Shown one piece after another: positions 43,658-51,490 of a stretch of 64,000 nucleotides of DNA. Each line of letters opens with the position of its first letter. Positions within the stretch are counted from its first letter, which is position 1. Made by a program: the position numbers and the translations under genes. The stretch is taken from contig NZ_SCRH01000003.1 of the NCBI RefSeq assembly GCF_004298145.1, positions 29,487-93,486 of the forward strand, in the 5' to 3' direction. This stretch comes from Mycobacterium sp. Its GTDB lineage: Bacteria; Actinomycetota; Actinomycetes; Mycobacteriales; Mycobacteriaceae. A model generated the notes under the pieces. That model worked only from the letters and a program-made list of their open reading frames with translations, ran no database searches and was not told where the DNA came from.

Positions 43658-45163
43658 TCACGGCAGGATGACGGTGCGGGTCACCGGTTCGGCGGCGGCC
43701 TGCCTGCTGGACAGGCCGCGCTTCAGGGAAGCGAGCAGGGCATCACGCGTCTCACGGGGATCGATGAGTTCGTCGAACCCCATGTGTTCGGCCGACCGGT
43801 AGGACGCCTCCAGCTCGGCGTTGCGCAGCTTGGCCGAGAGGTCTTCGCCGGCGTGTGAGGCGCGACTGAGAGCCGCGGCGCTCATGGCGCCCATCGTCGC
43901 ACCGGGGTAGGCGAACGTCGCGACCTGATGGTCGAACCCCAACAGCGACATGACCATCGACCCGAATCCGTACGCCTTGCGCAGCGTGAGGTGCAGCTTC
44001 AACGTGGTGGCGGCGGTCTGCGCGGCGAACATCCGCGCGCCGGCACGCAGCACGCCGGTGCGCTCGGACCGGCTGCCGGGCAGCATGCCGGGGTTGTCGG
44101 CGAGGAAGACGATGGGCAGGTGGAAGGAGTCGGCCACCAAGATGAAGTGGGCCGCCTTGTCGGCGGCGTCGGCATCGATGGAGCCGGCGAGCACCTGAGG
44201 CTGGTTGGCCACCACCGCAACCGGGTGGCCGCCGAGGTGGGCGAGCGCGCAGATGATCGCCTTGCCGAACCGGGGCTGGACTTCGAACCAGTCGGGGCTG
44301 TCGAAGACCACATCGAGCACGGCGCGCATGTCGTATACACGGCGGTTGTCCCGGGAGACGATGTCGAGCAGCTCCGGCGTCGGCCGCGGCCGGCCGGCCG
44401 CCCCGGTTTCGGAGGCGGCCAGCGGCGACGGGTACGACCATGCGCTCGGCGGGAAGTACGACAGATAACGCCGGACGTCATCAAGCACCGCTTCGTCATC
44501 CTCGCCGACATTGTGGATCACGCCGCTGGGCAACGCGACGTCCGGCCCGCCGAGGTCCTCTTTCGAAATATCTTCTCCGGTGGACTCTTTGACGACGGGA
44601 GGCCCGGCGGTGAAGATCGCGCCCTGGACGCTCATGATCCGGAAGTCGCAGACCGGGGCCACCAGCGCACCGTGTCCGGCCGAGGGGCCGAGCACGGCGG
44701 CGACGGTCGGGACGCGACCCGAGCACTGCGCCTGGGCGAGCAGATCGGTGGGGGTGCGCCCGTAGTGCCCGCCGGTGGGGCGAAAGCCGGCGCCTTCGAG
44801 CAGCATCACCAGCGGAATCTTGTCGCGCAGCGCCAGTTCGGCGATGCGGTACCGCTTGGAATTGCCCCCGGGCCCGATGCTGCCTGCCATGGTGGTGAAG
44901 TCCTCGGCACCCAGCATCACCGGCGAGCCGTTGATCTCACCGGAGCCGACGACCAGGCCGTCGGCCGCGATCTCACCGCCGACCAGGGTGCCGAGCTCGC
45001 GGAACGTGCCCGGGTCGAGGAGGTGCTCGATCCGCGCGCGGGCGTCGAGCTTGCCCTTGTTGCGGTGCTTGTCGAGTCGCTCCGGGCCGCCCATTTCGAA
45101 CGCGTGCTGACGGCGTCGCTCGAGATCGTCGAGCGTTTCTCCCCAATCCCGGGCTTTCGGCAT
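43658..45163 (-). CDS. acyl-CoA carboxylase carboxyltransferase (beta) subunit
   Basis: A 501-residue carboxyltransferase with the two crotonase-like halves of AccD/PccB proteins. GSIGPGGNSKRYR and LLEGAGFRPTGGHYG belong to the first half, LADNPGMLPG and AYGFGSMVMSLLGFD to the second. It carries CO2 from a biotin carrier to an acyl-CoA. No biotin carboxylase or carrier is in the window, so it must use one encoded elsewhere. It is divergent from a P450 gene, with a tandem repeat and operator site G between them. Confidence 0.88.
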   Translation of the reverse strand: MPKARDWGETLDDLERRRQHAFEMGGPERLDKHRNKGKLDARARIEHLLDPGTFRELGTLVGGEIAADGLVVGSGEINGSPVMLGAEDFTTMAGSIGPGGNSKRYRIAELALRDKIPLVMLLEGAGFRPTGGHYGRTPTDLLAQAQCSGRVPTVAAVLGPSAGHGALVAPVCDFRIMSVQGAIFTAGPPVVKESTGEDISKEDLGGPDVALPSGVIHNVGEDDEAVLDDVRRYLSYFPPSAWSYPSPLAASETGAAGRPRPTPELLDIVSRDNRRVYDMRAVLDVVFDSPDWFEVQPRFGKAIICALAHLGGHPVAVVANQPQVLAGSIDADAADKAAHFILVADSFHLPIVFLADNPGMLPGSRSERTGVLRAGARMFAAQTAATTLKLHLTLRKAYGFGSMVMSLLGFDHQVATFAYPGATMGAMSAAALSRASHAGEDLSAKLRNAELEASYRSAEHMGFDELIDPRETRDALLASLKRGLSSRQAAAEPVTRTVILP

Positions 45164-45208
45164 GCCTATGTCCTACCTCATGGAGGATTCGTCGCGCGAG
45201 CAGTCCTT

Positions 45209-45311
45209 TGGTGGCGACCCGCTGCGCCCGGCTGCGCCGCGCTGGCGATCACCACGGGTCCCATGGTGGCGACCCGCTGCGCCCGGCTGCGCCGCGCTGG
45301 CGATCACCACG
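45209..45311. repeat. two tandem copies of a 48-bp intergenic repeat
   Basis: Positions 45209-45256 and 45264-45311 are identical over 48 bp, separated by GGTCCCA (55-bp period). Lies between the divergent carboxyltransferase and P450 genes, in the region that would be the carboxyltransferase leader. Not coding by my reading. Tandem arrangement suggests a variable-number locus. Confidence 0.85.
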
Positions 45312-45326
45312 TCTTGTAGGGTCACA

Positions 45327-45345
45327 TACTGGATTGCTTACTGTA
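45327..45345. promoter_or_regulatory. copy of the shared 19-bp operator (site G) before a P450
   Basis: TACTGGATTGCTTACTGTA: left arm 6/8, right arm 7/8. TACTGT at 45339-45344 fits TANNNT, predicting a start near 45351 and an 80-nt leader to the GTG at 45432. A second half-copy TACTGTAAAGT overlaps it at 45339. Confidence 0.62.
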
Positions 45346-45431
45346 AAGTTACCCGCATGCCTGACGCCCCCCCCCGGCCTCAAGGCCCGTCTTTCGCCGG
45401 CGGGGGCACCCCGAACCGAGGAGTTTCACCA

Positions 45432-46667
45432 GTGAGCACAACCACGATGGACGAGGCCGCCAACTTGCTGGCGGACCCGTTGGCGTACACCGACGACCAG
45501 GGCCTGCATGCGGCACTGACTCACCTGCGCGCCAACTCTCCGGTGTCGTGGGTGGAGGTCCCGAACTACCAGCCGTTCTGGGCGATCACCAAACATGCCG
45601 ACATCATGGACATCGAGCGGGAAAACATGCTCTTCACCAACTGGCCGCGACCGGTGTTGACGACCACGGAAGGCGACGAGATGCAGGCCGCCGCCGGCGT
45701 GCGCACCCTGATCCACATGGACGACCCACAGCACCGGGTGGTGCGCGCGATCGGCTCCGACTGGTTTCGCCCAAAGGCGATGCGGGCCCTGAAGGTTCGC
45801 GTCGACGAACTGGCCAAGATCTATGTCGACAAGATGATGGCCGCCGGTCCCGAATGCGACTTCGTTCAGGAAGTCGCCGTCAATTACCCGCTCTATGTGA
45901 TCATGTCGCTGCTGGGCCTGCCCGAGGCCGACTTTCCCCGCATGCTCAAGCTGACCCAGGAATTATTCGGTAGCGATGATTCCGAGTTCAAGCGCGGTAG
46001 CTCCAACGAGGATCAGCTGCCGGCGTTGTTCGACATGTTCCAATACTTCAACGGTGTGACGGCATCACGTCGTGAGCATCCCACCGAGGATCTCGCCTCG
46101 GCGATCGCCAACGCCCGCGTCGACGGGGAACCGCTGTCGGACATCGACACCGTGTCCTACTACCTGATCGTCGCCACCGCCGGCCACGACACCACCAGCG
46201 CCACCATCTCCGGTGGCCTGCAGGCCCTCATCGAGAATCCCGACCAGCGCCACCGCCTGCGCGACAACCTGGACCTGATGCCACTGGCCACCGACGAGAT
46301 GATCCGCTGGGTCACCCCGGTCAAGGAGTTCATGCGCACCGCCGCCGAGGACACCGTCGTGCGCGGAGTGCCCATCGCCGCAGGCGACTCCGTGCTGCTG
46401 TCGTACGTATCGGCAAACCGCGACGAGGACGTCTTCGACGAGCCGTTCCGCTTCGACGTCGGCCGCGACCCCAACAAGCATTTGGCCTTCGGCTATGGCG
46501 TGCACTTCTGTATGGGCGCGGCGCTGGCCCGCATGGAGGTCAGCAGCTTCTTCGCAGAGCTGCTGCCACGCCTGGAATCCATTGAGCTGATCGGTGACCC
46601 GGAGCTGGTCGCCACTACCTTCGTCGGCGGACTCAAGCACCTGCCGGTTCGTTACTCACTGACCTGA
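45432..46667 (+). CDS. cytochrome P450
   Basis: A 411-residue P450. I-helix ATAGHDTTSAT, ExxR in DEMIRWVTP, heme loop FGYGVHFCMG with Cys360. GTG 45432 has GAGGAG about 8 nt upstream; the ATG at 45357 would lie close to the predicted transcript start and adds a Pro/Gly-rich extension without domain content. It is not a close relative of the other three P450s in the window. An SDR follows 49 bp later. Confidence 0.9.
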   Translation: MSTTTMDEAANLLADPLAYTDDQGLHAALTHLRANSPVSWVEVPNYQPFWAITKHADIMDIERENMLFTNWPRPVLTTTEGDEMQAAAGVRTLIHMDDPQHRVVRAIGSDWFRPKAMRALKVRVDELAKIYVDKMMAAGPECDFVQEVAVNYPLYVIMSLLGLPEADFPRMLKLTQELFGSDDSEFKRGSSNEDQLPALFDMFQYFNGVTASRREHPTEDLASAIANARVDGEPLSDIDTVSYYLIVATAGHDTTSATISGGLQALIENPDQRHRLRDNLDLMPLATDEMIRWVTPVKEFMRTAAEDTVVRGVPIAAGDSVLLSYVSANRDEDVFDEPFRFDVGRDPNKHLAFGYGVHFCMGAALARMEVSSFFAELLPRLESIELIGDPELVATTFVGGLKHLPVRYSLT

Positions 46668-46716
46668 GTGCGGCCACCGCTGCTGGCTATGCGGCGGTGG
46701 TCGATACACTCCTGGC

Positions 46717-47538
46717 GTGACGTCAAAGACGATCGTCATCACCGGTGCCAGCGACGGCATCGGCGCGGCGGCGGCCCGCCGGATCAGCCGTCGCGGGGAC
46801 GACGTCGTGTTGGTGGGACGGTCGGAAAGCAAGACCGCGGCCGTGGCCGCGGAGCTGGGCGCCGACTATTTCCTGGCCGACTTCGCCGACCTGTCTCAGG
46901 TTCGGGCCTTGGCGGACAAAATCCGGTCCCAGTGCCCGCGCATCGATGTGCTGGGCAACAACGCCGGGGGAGCGTTCCCGAAGCTGCAGCGGACGGGCGA
47001 CGGCCATGAGATCACCCTTCAGGTCAACTACCTGGCGCCGTTCTTGCTCACCACCCTGCTGCTGGACGTGCTCATCTGCTCGCATGCCACGATCGTCAAT
47101 ACGTCCAGTTCGTCACAGCGGCTGCTGCGCAACGTCAAGCTGGCCGATTTCGAGACGACGGACCGGCGCCGGCCCAGCACCGCCTATGCGCTGGCGAAGC
47201 TGGCAAACATCTTGTTCACCAGGGAATTACATCGGCGCTTTTCCGCCGATGGCCTCTCGGTTGCGGTGGTTCACCCCGGCTTTGTGAACACGAACATCGG
47301 TCACTCGTCCGGCTCGCGCTTTCTGACGACCATGCAACGCACGCCGGTCAGCCGAATCATCGCCACCGCGGACAAGGGCGCCGACCAGCTGGTCTGGCTG
47401 GCGGCCAGCTCGCCCGGTGTCGACTGGACCGCCGGCGAGTACTACGTGAAAGGCAAAGTCGCGAAAGCCAATCGCGCGGCCGACGATCCCGTTCTTGCGC
47501 GCGAATTGTGGGAGCACACCCTGGCCAAGGTTGTGTAG
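46717..47538 (+). CDS. short-chain dehydrogenase/reductase
   Basis: A 273-residue SDR of the retinol-dehydrogenase/light-dependent-reductase-like branch: TGASDGIGAAAARR, GNNAGGAF (normally NNAG), NTSSSSQ with catalytic Ser, and YALAKLAN giving YxxxK. GTG start at 46717. Possibly oxidises the alcohol produced by the preceding P450. Stops 24 bp before the convergent alcohol dehydrogenase. Confidence 0.87.
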   Translation: MTSKTIVITGASDGIGAAAARRISRRGDDVVLVGRSESKTAAVAAELGADYFLADFADLSQVRALADKIRSQCPRIDVLGNNAGGAFPKLQRTGDGHEITLQVNYLAPFLLTTLLLDVLICSHATIVNTSSSSQRLLRNVKLADFETTDRRRPSTAYALAKLANILFTRELHRRFSADGLSVAVVHPGFVNTNIGHSSGSRFLTTMQRTPVSRIIATADKGADQLVWLAASSPGVDWTAGEYYVKGKVAKANRAADDPVLARELWEHTLAKVV

Positions 47539-47562
47539 GGTGCGCCCCCGGGGGCTGCCGGG

Positions 47563-48720
47563 TCAGCCGATCCCGAAATCGATGATGCCCCGGACGATTT
47601 TGCCGTTGAGGAGGTCGTCGTAGGCGTCGTTGACCTCGTCGAGGCGATAACGCTTGGTGATCATCTCGTCGAGCTGCAGCTGACCGGTCTCATACAGTCT
47701 GGCCAGCCTGGCGATGTCGGCCTTCGGGTTGCACGAGCCGAATATGGTGCCCGCCAAGGTTTTGTTCATCAGGATGAAGTCCTGCAGGTCGATCTTGACC
47801 GACCGGGTCAGCTGCGAGGTCATCCCGGTGAGCACGCAGGTGCCGCCCTTGCGCGTGAGTTTCAACGCGTCACGGACGTCATCGGCGGTGATCAACGACG
47901 GTGAGACCACCACGGCGTCGGCCATCACCCCGTACGTCAGGCCGCGCACCAGGTCGAGCGCCTCGTCGACCGTCGCCGCGCTGTGCGTCGCGCCGAACTG
48001 CAGCGCCGATTTCTGTTTGAACTCCACCGGGTCGACGGCCACAATCCGTGCGGCACCGTTGATCCGGGCGCCCTGGATCGCGCCCGTGCCGATCCCACCC
48101 GCGCCGATCACCACGACCGTATCGCCGGCCCGCATGTTGGCACGGTTCGCGGCCGAGCCGTAGCCGGTCGGAATGGCGCAGGACAGCAGCGCGCTCGGCA
48201 CCAGCGGCAGGTGCTGCTCGATCTTCACGAGCGAATTCGTCGATACCACAGTGTGTTCGGCGAACGCACCGACCTTGGCGATGTGACCCAGATTCCTGCC
48301 GTCCGCGGTGTGGTGGCGGAACGTGCCATCGGTGGGCATTCCCGGAACCATGGTGCCGATCCCGACATCGCACAGGTACTCGATTCCGCTGGCGCACCAA
48401 CGGCATTGGCCGCAGACGGCGACGAACGACATCACCACGTGGTCACCCGGCGCGAAATCGGTGACACCGGGGCCGACCTCGCGCACGATGCCGGCGCCTT
48501 CATGGCCACCGATCGTCGGGAACATGGTGGGCAGCCCGAGGGATCGCATCACCTCGTTGGGCGCCGACATGTCACCTTTGAGAATGTGGTCGTCGGAGTG
48601 GCACAAGCCGGCGGCGGCCATCTGCACCAGGACCTCGCCGGTCTTGGGAGGATCCAGCTCGAATTCCTCGACAGACCAGGGCCCGCCGACGTCGTGCAGG
48701 ATCGCCGCGCGGCTTCTCAT
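47563..48720 (-). CDS. zinc-dependent NDMA-type alcohol dehydrogenase (Rxyl_3153-like)
   Basis: A 385-residue medium-chain dehydrogenase. Catalytic zinc ligands are in GLCHSDDH and GGHEGAG; structural zinc is held by CGQCRWCASGIEYLC (four Cys); GAGGIGTGAIQGAR is the NAD fold. The GPWSVEEFELDPP start and VAVDPVEFKQKSALQFGATH segment fit the NDMA-dependent group, whose bound nicotinamide is reoxidised through mycofactocin. ATG 48720 overlaps the P450 stop by ATGA. No mycofactocin genes are present here. Confidence 0.88.
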   Translation of the reverse strand: MRSRAAILHDVGGPWSVEEFELDPPKTGEVLVQMAAAGLCHSDDHILKGDMSAPNEVMRSLGLPTMFPTIGGHEGAGIVREVGPGVTDFAPGDHVVMSFVAVCGQCRWCASGIEYLCDVGIGTMVPGMPTDGTFRHHTADGRNLGHIAKVGAFAEHTVVSTNSLVKIEQHLPLVPSALLSCAIPTGYGSAANRANMRAGDTVVVIGAGGIGTGAIQGARINGAARIVAVDPVEFKQKSALQFGATHSAATVDEALDLVRGLTYGVMADAVVVSPSLITADDVRDALKLTRKGGTCVLTGMTSQLTRSVKIDLQDFILMNKTLAGTIFGSCNPKADIARLARLYETGQLQLDEMITKRYRLDEVNDAYDDLLNGKIVRGIIDFGIG

Positions 48721-49949
48721 GCGGCTGGCGCGAACGTGACCGGAAGCTTGTTCGGCGACCGGAACGTGAGCCCGACGATCTTGGATTCCGCACCGGTTCC
48801 GTCGTCGGGCGCGAACGCCAAATCCTCGACGCGGTCGAACAGGCTGTTCAGCATGACCCGGGTTTCCAGCCGTGCCAGGTGCATGCCAAGGCACATATGG
48901 ATACCGCCGGCGAAGGCGATGTGGGCTTGGCGCGGCCGGCGAATGTCAAACGAATTGGGGTCGGTCCAGCGGGTCTCGTCGCGATTGGCCGAGCCCATGC
49001 ACATGTCGATCTGGGCGTCGGCCGGGATTGTCTTACCGCCGATTTCGACCTCTTCGGTCGTGGTCCGCATGACCATGGTCAGCGGTGTTTCGAAGCGTAG
49101 GCCCTCCTCGATCGCCATCGGCAGCAACGACCGGTCCTGGCGGACCATCGCCAGCTGGTCGGGGTGGGTCAGCAGCAGGTACAGGAGATTGCCGGACGAA
49201 CGGTAGGTGGTCTCCAATCCGGCGGGAAGCAGCAATCGCAAGAAGGCGATGATGGCCTCGTCGGTGAGCTTCTCGCCGTCGATCTCCGCGGCAACCAGGT
49301 CGCCGATGATGTCATCGGTGAGCTTGCGCCTGCGCTGCTCGACCTGCTTGAGGAAGTAGTCGTAGAGCTCCGCGGCGGCGTTCAATCCCGCCTCGATGTC
49401 GGTCGGGATCGAGATGAGGTCGAGGGACAGACGGCGGAACAGGTCGAGATCTTCGGCCGGCAGACCGAGCAGTGTGGAGATGATCCGCGTCGGGAACTCG
49501 AAGGTCACCGCCTTCACCAGATCCGCATGCCCGTCATTCTTGATTTCGTCGACCAATTGATCGCACACCGGTCCGATGACCGAGGGCTCCCAGCGCTCCA
49601 GCGCGGTCGCGCGGAATGCTTTGGCCACCAGATTGCGATGGTCGTGGTGTTCTTTGCCGCCCATCGCCAAAATGGTATGCCCCATCACCAACCCGATCGT
49701 CTTGTCGTAGGCGGCCGACGTGAAGATCCGGTCGTCACGGAAGGCCTGGGACAGGCCGTCGTAATCGAACAGGACCCATTCGTCGTCGGGGCGCAGCTCG
49801 TCGGGCAATTGGCTGTTATCGCTCAGGGAACCGTGCCAAACCGGATCCGTACGCCGCATGTGTTCGAAGAACGGGTAGGGGCTGGTTTCGCCGGTGAAAT
49901 CGAGCATGGGTACGACGGGCTGACCGTGCGGGTCAGTGCGGAGCGTCAT
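48717..49949 (-). CDS. cytochrome P450
   Basis: A 410-residue P450 with I-helix [12 protein letters not shown], ExxR in EEGLRFETP and heme loop FAGGIHMCLG (Cys353). It is a close paralogue of the P450 at 29656. ATG 49949 has GGAGGA in front; the longer frame to 50021 is not supported. Coupled with an alcohol dehydrogenase, so hydroxylation followed by alcohol oxidation is the natural reading. Confidence 0.93.
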   Translation of the reverse strand: MTLRTDPHGQPVVPMLDFTGETSPYPFFEHMRRTDPVWHGSLSDNSQLPDELRPDDEWVLFDYDGLSQAFRDDRIFTSAAYDKTIGLVMGHTILAMGGKEHHDHRNLVAKAFRATALERWEPSVIGPVCDQLVDEIKNDGHADLVKAVTFEFPTRIISTLLGLPAEDLDLFRRLSLDLISIPTDIEAGLNAAAELYDYFLKQVEQRRRKLTDDIIGDLVAAEIDGEKLTDEAIIAFLRLLLPAGLETTYRSSGNLLYLLLTHPDQLAMVRQDRSLLPMAIEEGLRFETPLTMVMRTTTEEVEIGGKTIPADAQIDMCMGSANRDETRWTDPNSFDIRRPRQAHIAFAGGIHMCLGMHLARLETRVMLNSLFDRVEDLAFAPDDGTGAESKIVGLTFRSPNKLPVTFAPAA

Positions 49950-50248
49950 CAGCGCTTCCTCCTGGAAACAACCGAGTAGGGCCGTTCGCGGGGACCGATT
50001 GACGACCGCCCGCGCGTGCACGGCGGGTTTGTGCCGAGCGGAATTTAGCTATCATAGTATAAATAGCAACGAAGCCCAACGGCTTGCGTACGTCGTCACG
50101 TGGGGCCGTGGCCGATTTTGACGTGCCCGCAACGCATTCCATTCGGCGGGCTCGCCCGCGATGGCGGCCGGGAACTCTTCTCGCGGCGATGCATACCTCG
50201 TCTGTCGGCACCGAAAAGCGCAGGTCTACGTTGAAGGAGGTTTTCGGC

Positions 50249-50275
50249 GTGTCTCCCAGCCGGGACCGCCGATGA
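50249..50275 (+). CDS. possible 8-residue leader ORF
   Basis: GTG followed by seven codons and TGA, with AAGGAGG 8 nt upstream, the strongest ribosome-binding site nearby, yet leading only to MSPSRDRR. Its stop overlaps the ATG of a second tiny frame. It may be a translational leader or the end of a lost gene, since the frame is open upstream to 50084. Confidence 0.35.
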   Translation: MSPSRDRR

Positions 50276-50304
50276 GTCCGCATGACCAGCCGGAGAATGA
50301 GTAG
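50272..50304 (+). CDS. possible 10-residue leader ORF
   Basis: MSPHDQPENE, starting in an ATGA overlap with the previous tiny frame and stopping two bases before the ATG of the hydrolase-like gene. Chain of overlaps suggests translational coupling into the main gene. Codon content is not informative at this size. Confidence 0.3.
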   Translation: MSPHDQPENE

Positions 50305-50306
50305 GT

Positions 50307-51266
50307 ATGACACAGACGAACCTGGTGCGGCCCCACGGCCTCGCCCGCATCGATCCGGTGCTGCGTGACGCCGCCGTCGAGTTAGGTGCCTTCGAGTTCC
50401 GTGCCGAGACACTCGTCGCCGAGCGGGAGCGTGCCAACCTGCTGGCCGCCCAGCGCGCCGCGGCGGCCGACACCAGCGGCGTGTGGATCGACTCTCGATC
50501 CATCGCCGGGCCGGACGGCCGGCAGCTGGGTCTTCGTTTGTACCGCGGTCGCACCGAATCCGGCGCGCCCCTTGTCGTGTACGCCCACGGCGGTGGGTTC
50601 GTCACCGGGAACCTGGAGACAGACCATGCGCACTGCGTGGAGTTGGCCCGCGACGGCGCCTGCCTGGTGGTTTCGGTCGACTACCGGCTGGCCCCCGAGA
50701 ATCCGTGCCCGGCCGCGCTGGATGACGTCGAAGCGGCTCTCCGTTACGCGGTCGAGAACAGTGCGGAGTTGGACGCCGACGCCAGCCGCATCGCGGTGAT
50801 GGGCCGGGACGCCGGCGCGGCGCTGGTCGCCGGCCTGACCCAGCGCATGTTCGACCAGGAAGGTCCACCCATCCTGATGCAGATCCTGCACCAGCCGATG
50901 CTCGACTCCGACGCCACGCCGTCGCGTCGCGAGTTCCAGCGCACTCCGGGCCTCAACGGCCCGGCCGTGAGCCGGGCATGGAACCACTACCTCGGCCACG
51001 CCAGCGCCAGTGGGCAACACGTCCCCGCGCACCGGACGAACCTCGAGGGCCTGCCACCCACGTTCGTCAGCTGCTCCGAGATCGATCCCTGCCGCGACGA
51101 GGCCATCGACTATGCCAACCGGCTGCTGCACGCCTACGTCCACACCGAATTGCATGTGATCGCAGCGACCTTCAATGGCTTCGACTCGATGGTGCCGGAT
51201 TGGATTGTTTCCCAGGAGAACCGGGCGTTGCACGCGCAGGCGGTGCGCCGTGTGTTCGCCATGTAG
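50307..51266 (+). CDS. HSL-family alpha/beta hydrolase-fold protein lacking Ser and His of the triad
   Basis: A 319-residue protein of the hormone-sensitive-lipase (alpha/beta hydrolase fold-3) family. HGGGF (residues 94-98) and VSVDYRLAPENPCPAALDD are intact, and the acid motif SEIDPCRDE (257-265) is present. The nucleophile elbow GDSAGG reads GRDAGA, so Asp168 replaces Ser; the HGF His is Asn290. Ordinary esterase activity is therefore unlikely. It could be a binding or regulatory protein, as gibberellin receptors are, or use Asp as a nucleophile. The ATG has GGAGAA upstream. Confidence 0.85.
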   Translation: MTQTNLVRPHGLARIDPVLRDAAVELGAFEFRAETLVAERERANLLAAQRAAAADTSGVWIDSRSIAGPDGRQLGLRLYRGRTESGAPLVVYAHGGGFVTGNLETDHAHCVELARDGACLVVSVDYRLAPENPCPAALDDVEAALRYAVENSAELDADASRIAVMGRDAGAALVAGLTQRMFDQEGPPILMQILHQPMLDSDATPSRREFQRTPGLNGPAVSRAWNHYLGHASASGQHVPAHRTNLEGLPPTFVSCSEIDPCRDEAIDYANRLLHAYVHTELHVIAATFNGFDSMVPDWIVSQENRALHAQAVRRVFAM

Positions 51267-51348
51267 GACGGGCGCGAACCGGGTGACCCGGGCGGCTTCG
51301 GCGATTTCCGCGAGGTGGACATTCGTCACCAGGGTTTACCGACTGAAC

Positions 51349-51367
51349 TCCGGTATCTCTTACCGTA
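51349..51367 (+). promoter_or_regulatory. weaker copy of the shared operator (site H) before the ACAD pair
   Basis: TCCGGTATCTCTTACCGTA, 12/16 arm matches (right arm 7/8). TACCGT at 51361-51366 is a -10 candidate. Leader to the ATG at 51491 would be about 118 nt. Confidence 0.42.
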
Positions 51368-51490
51368 TTGCACGTTGCTAACATCAGAAACGCCAGCCAA
51401 CCGAGGACCGATCGGGCGGATGATCAAACACTCAAACCGTTTCCGTTGCACCCGCAGCGATCGAATGTCAAGAAGGATCCCCTCGGCACG

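Larger units (their letters stand above)
49950..50306. other. 357-bp gap between divergent P450 and hydrolase-like genes
   Basis: An AT-rich core at 50041-50070 (GCTATCATAGTATAAATAGC, with GCTAT/ATAGC ends) is the probable divergent promoter. It contains only a poor match (10/16) to the shared operator. Toward the hydrolase-like gene there are two tiny coupled reading frames (below). No larger gene is supported. Confidence 0.5.

Noticed and set aside
45209..45311. CRISPR remnant or insertion-sequence ends
   Set aside because: Only two copies, direct and identical, with a 7-bp spacer; no transposase, no terminal inverted repeat, no cas gene.
50041..50059. Further copy of the shared operator in the P450/hydrolase promoter
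   Set aside because: Only 10 of 16 arm positions match and the left arm is poor; listed as a promoter region only.
50084..50275. 63-codon gene before the hydrolase-like protein
   Set aside because: Arg/Ser-rich translation without motif, and its only good ribosome-binding site lies internally before the last 8 codons.
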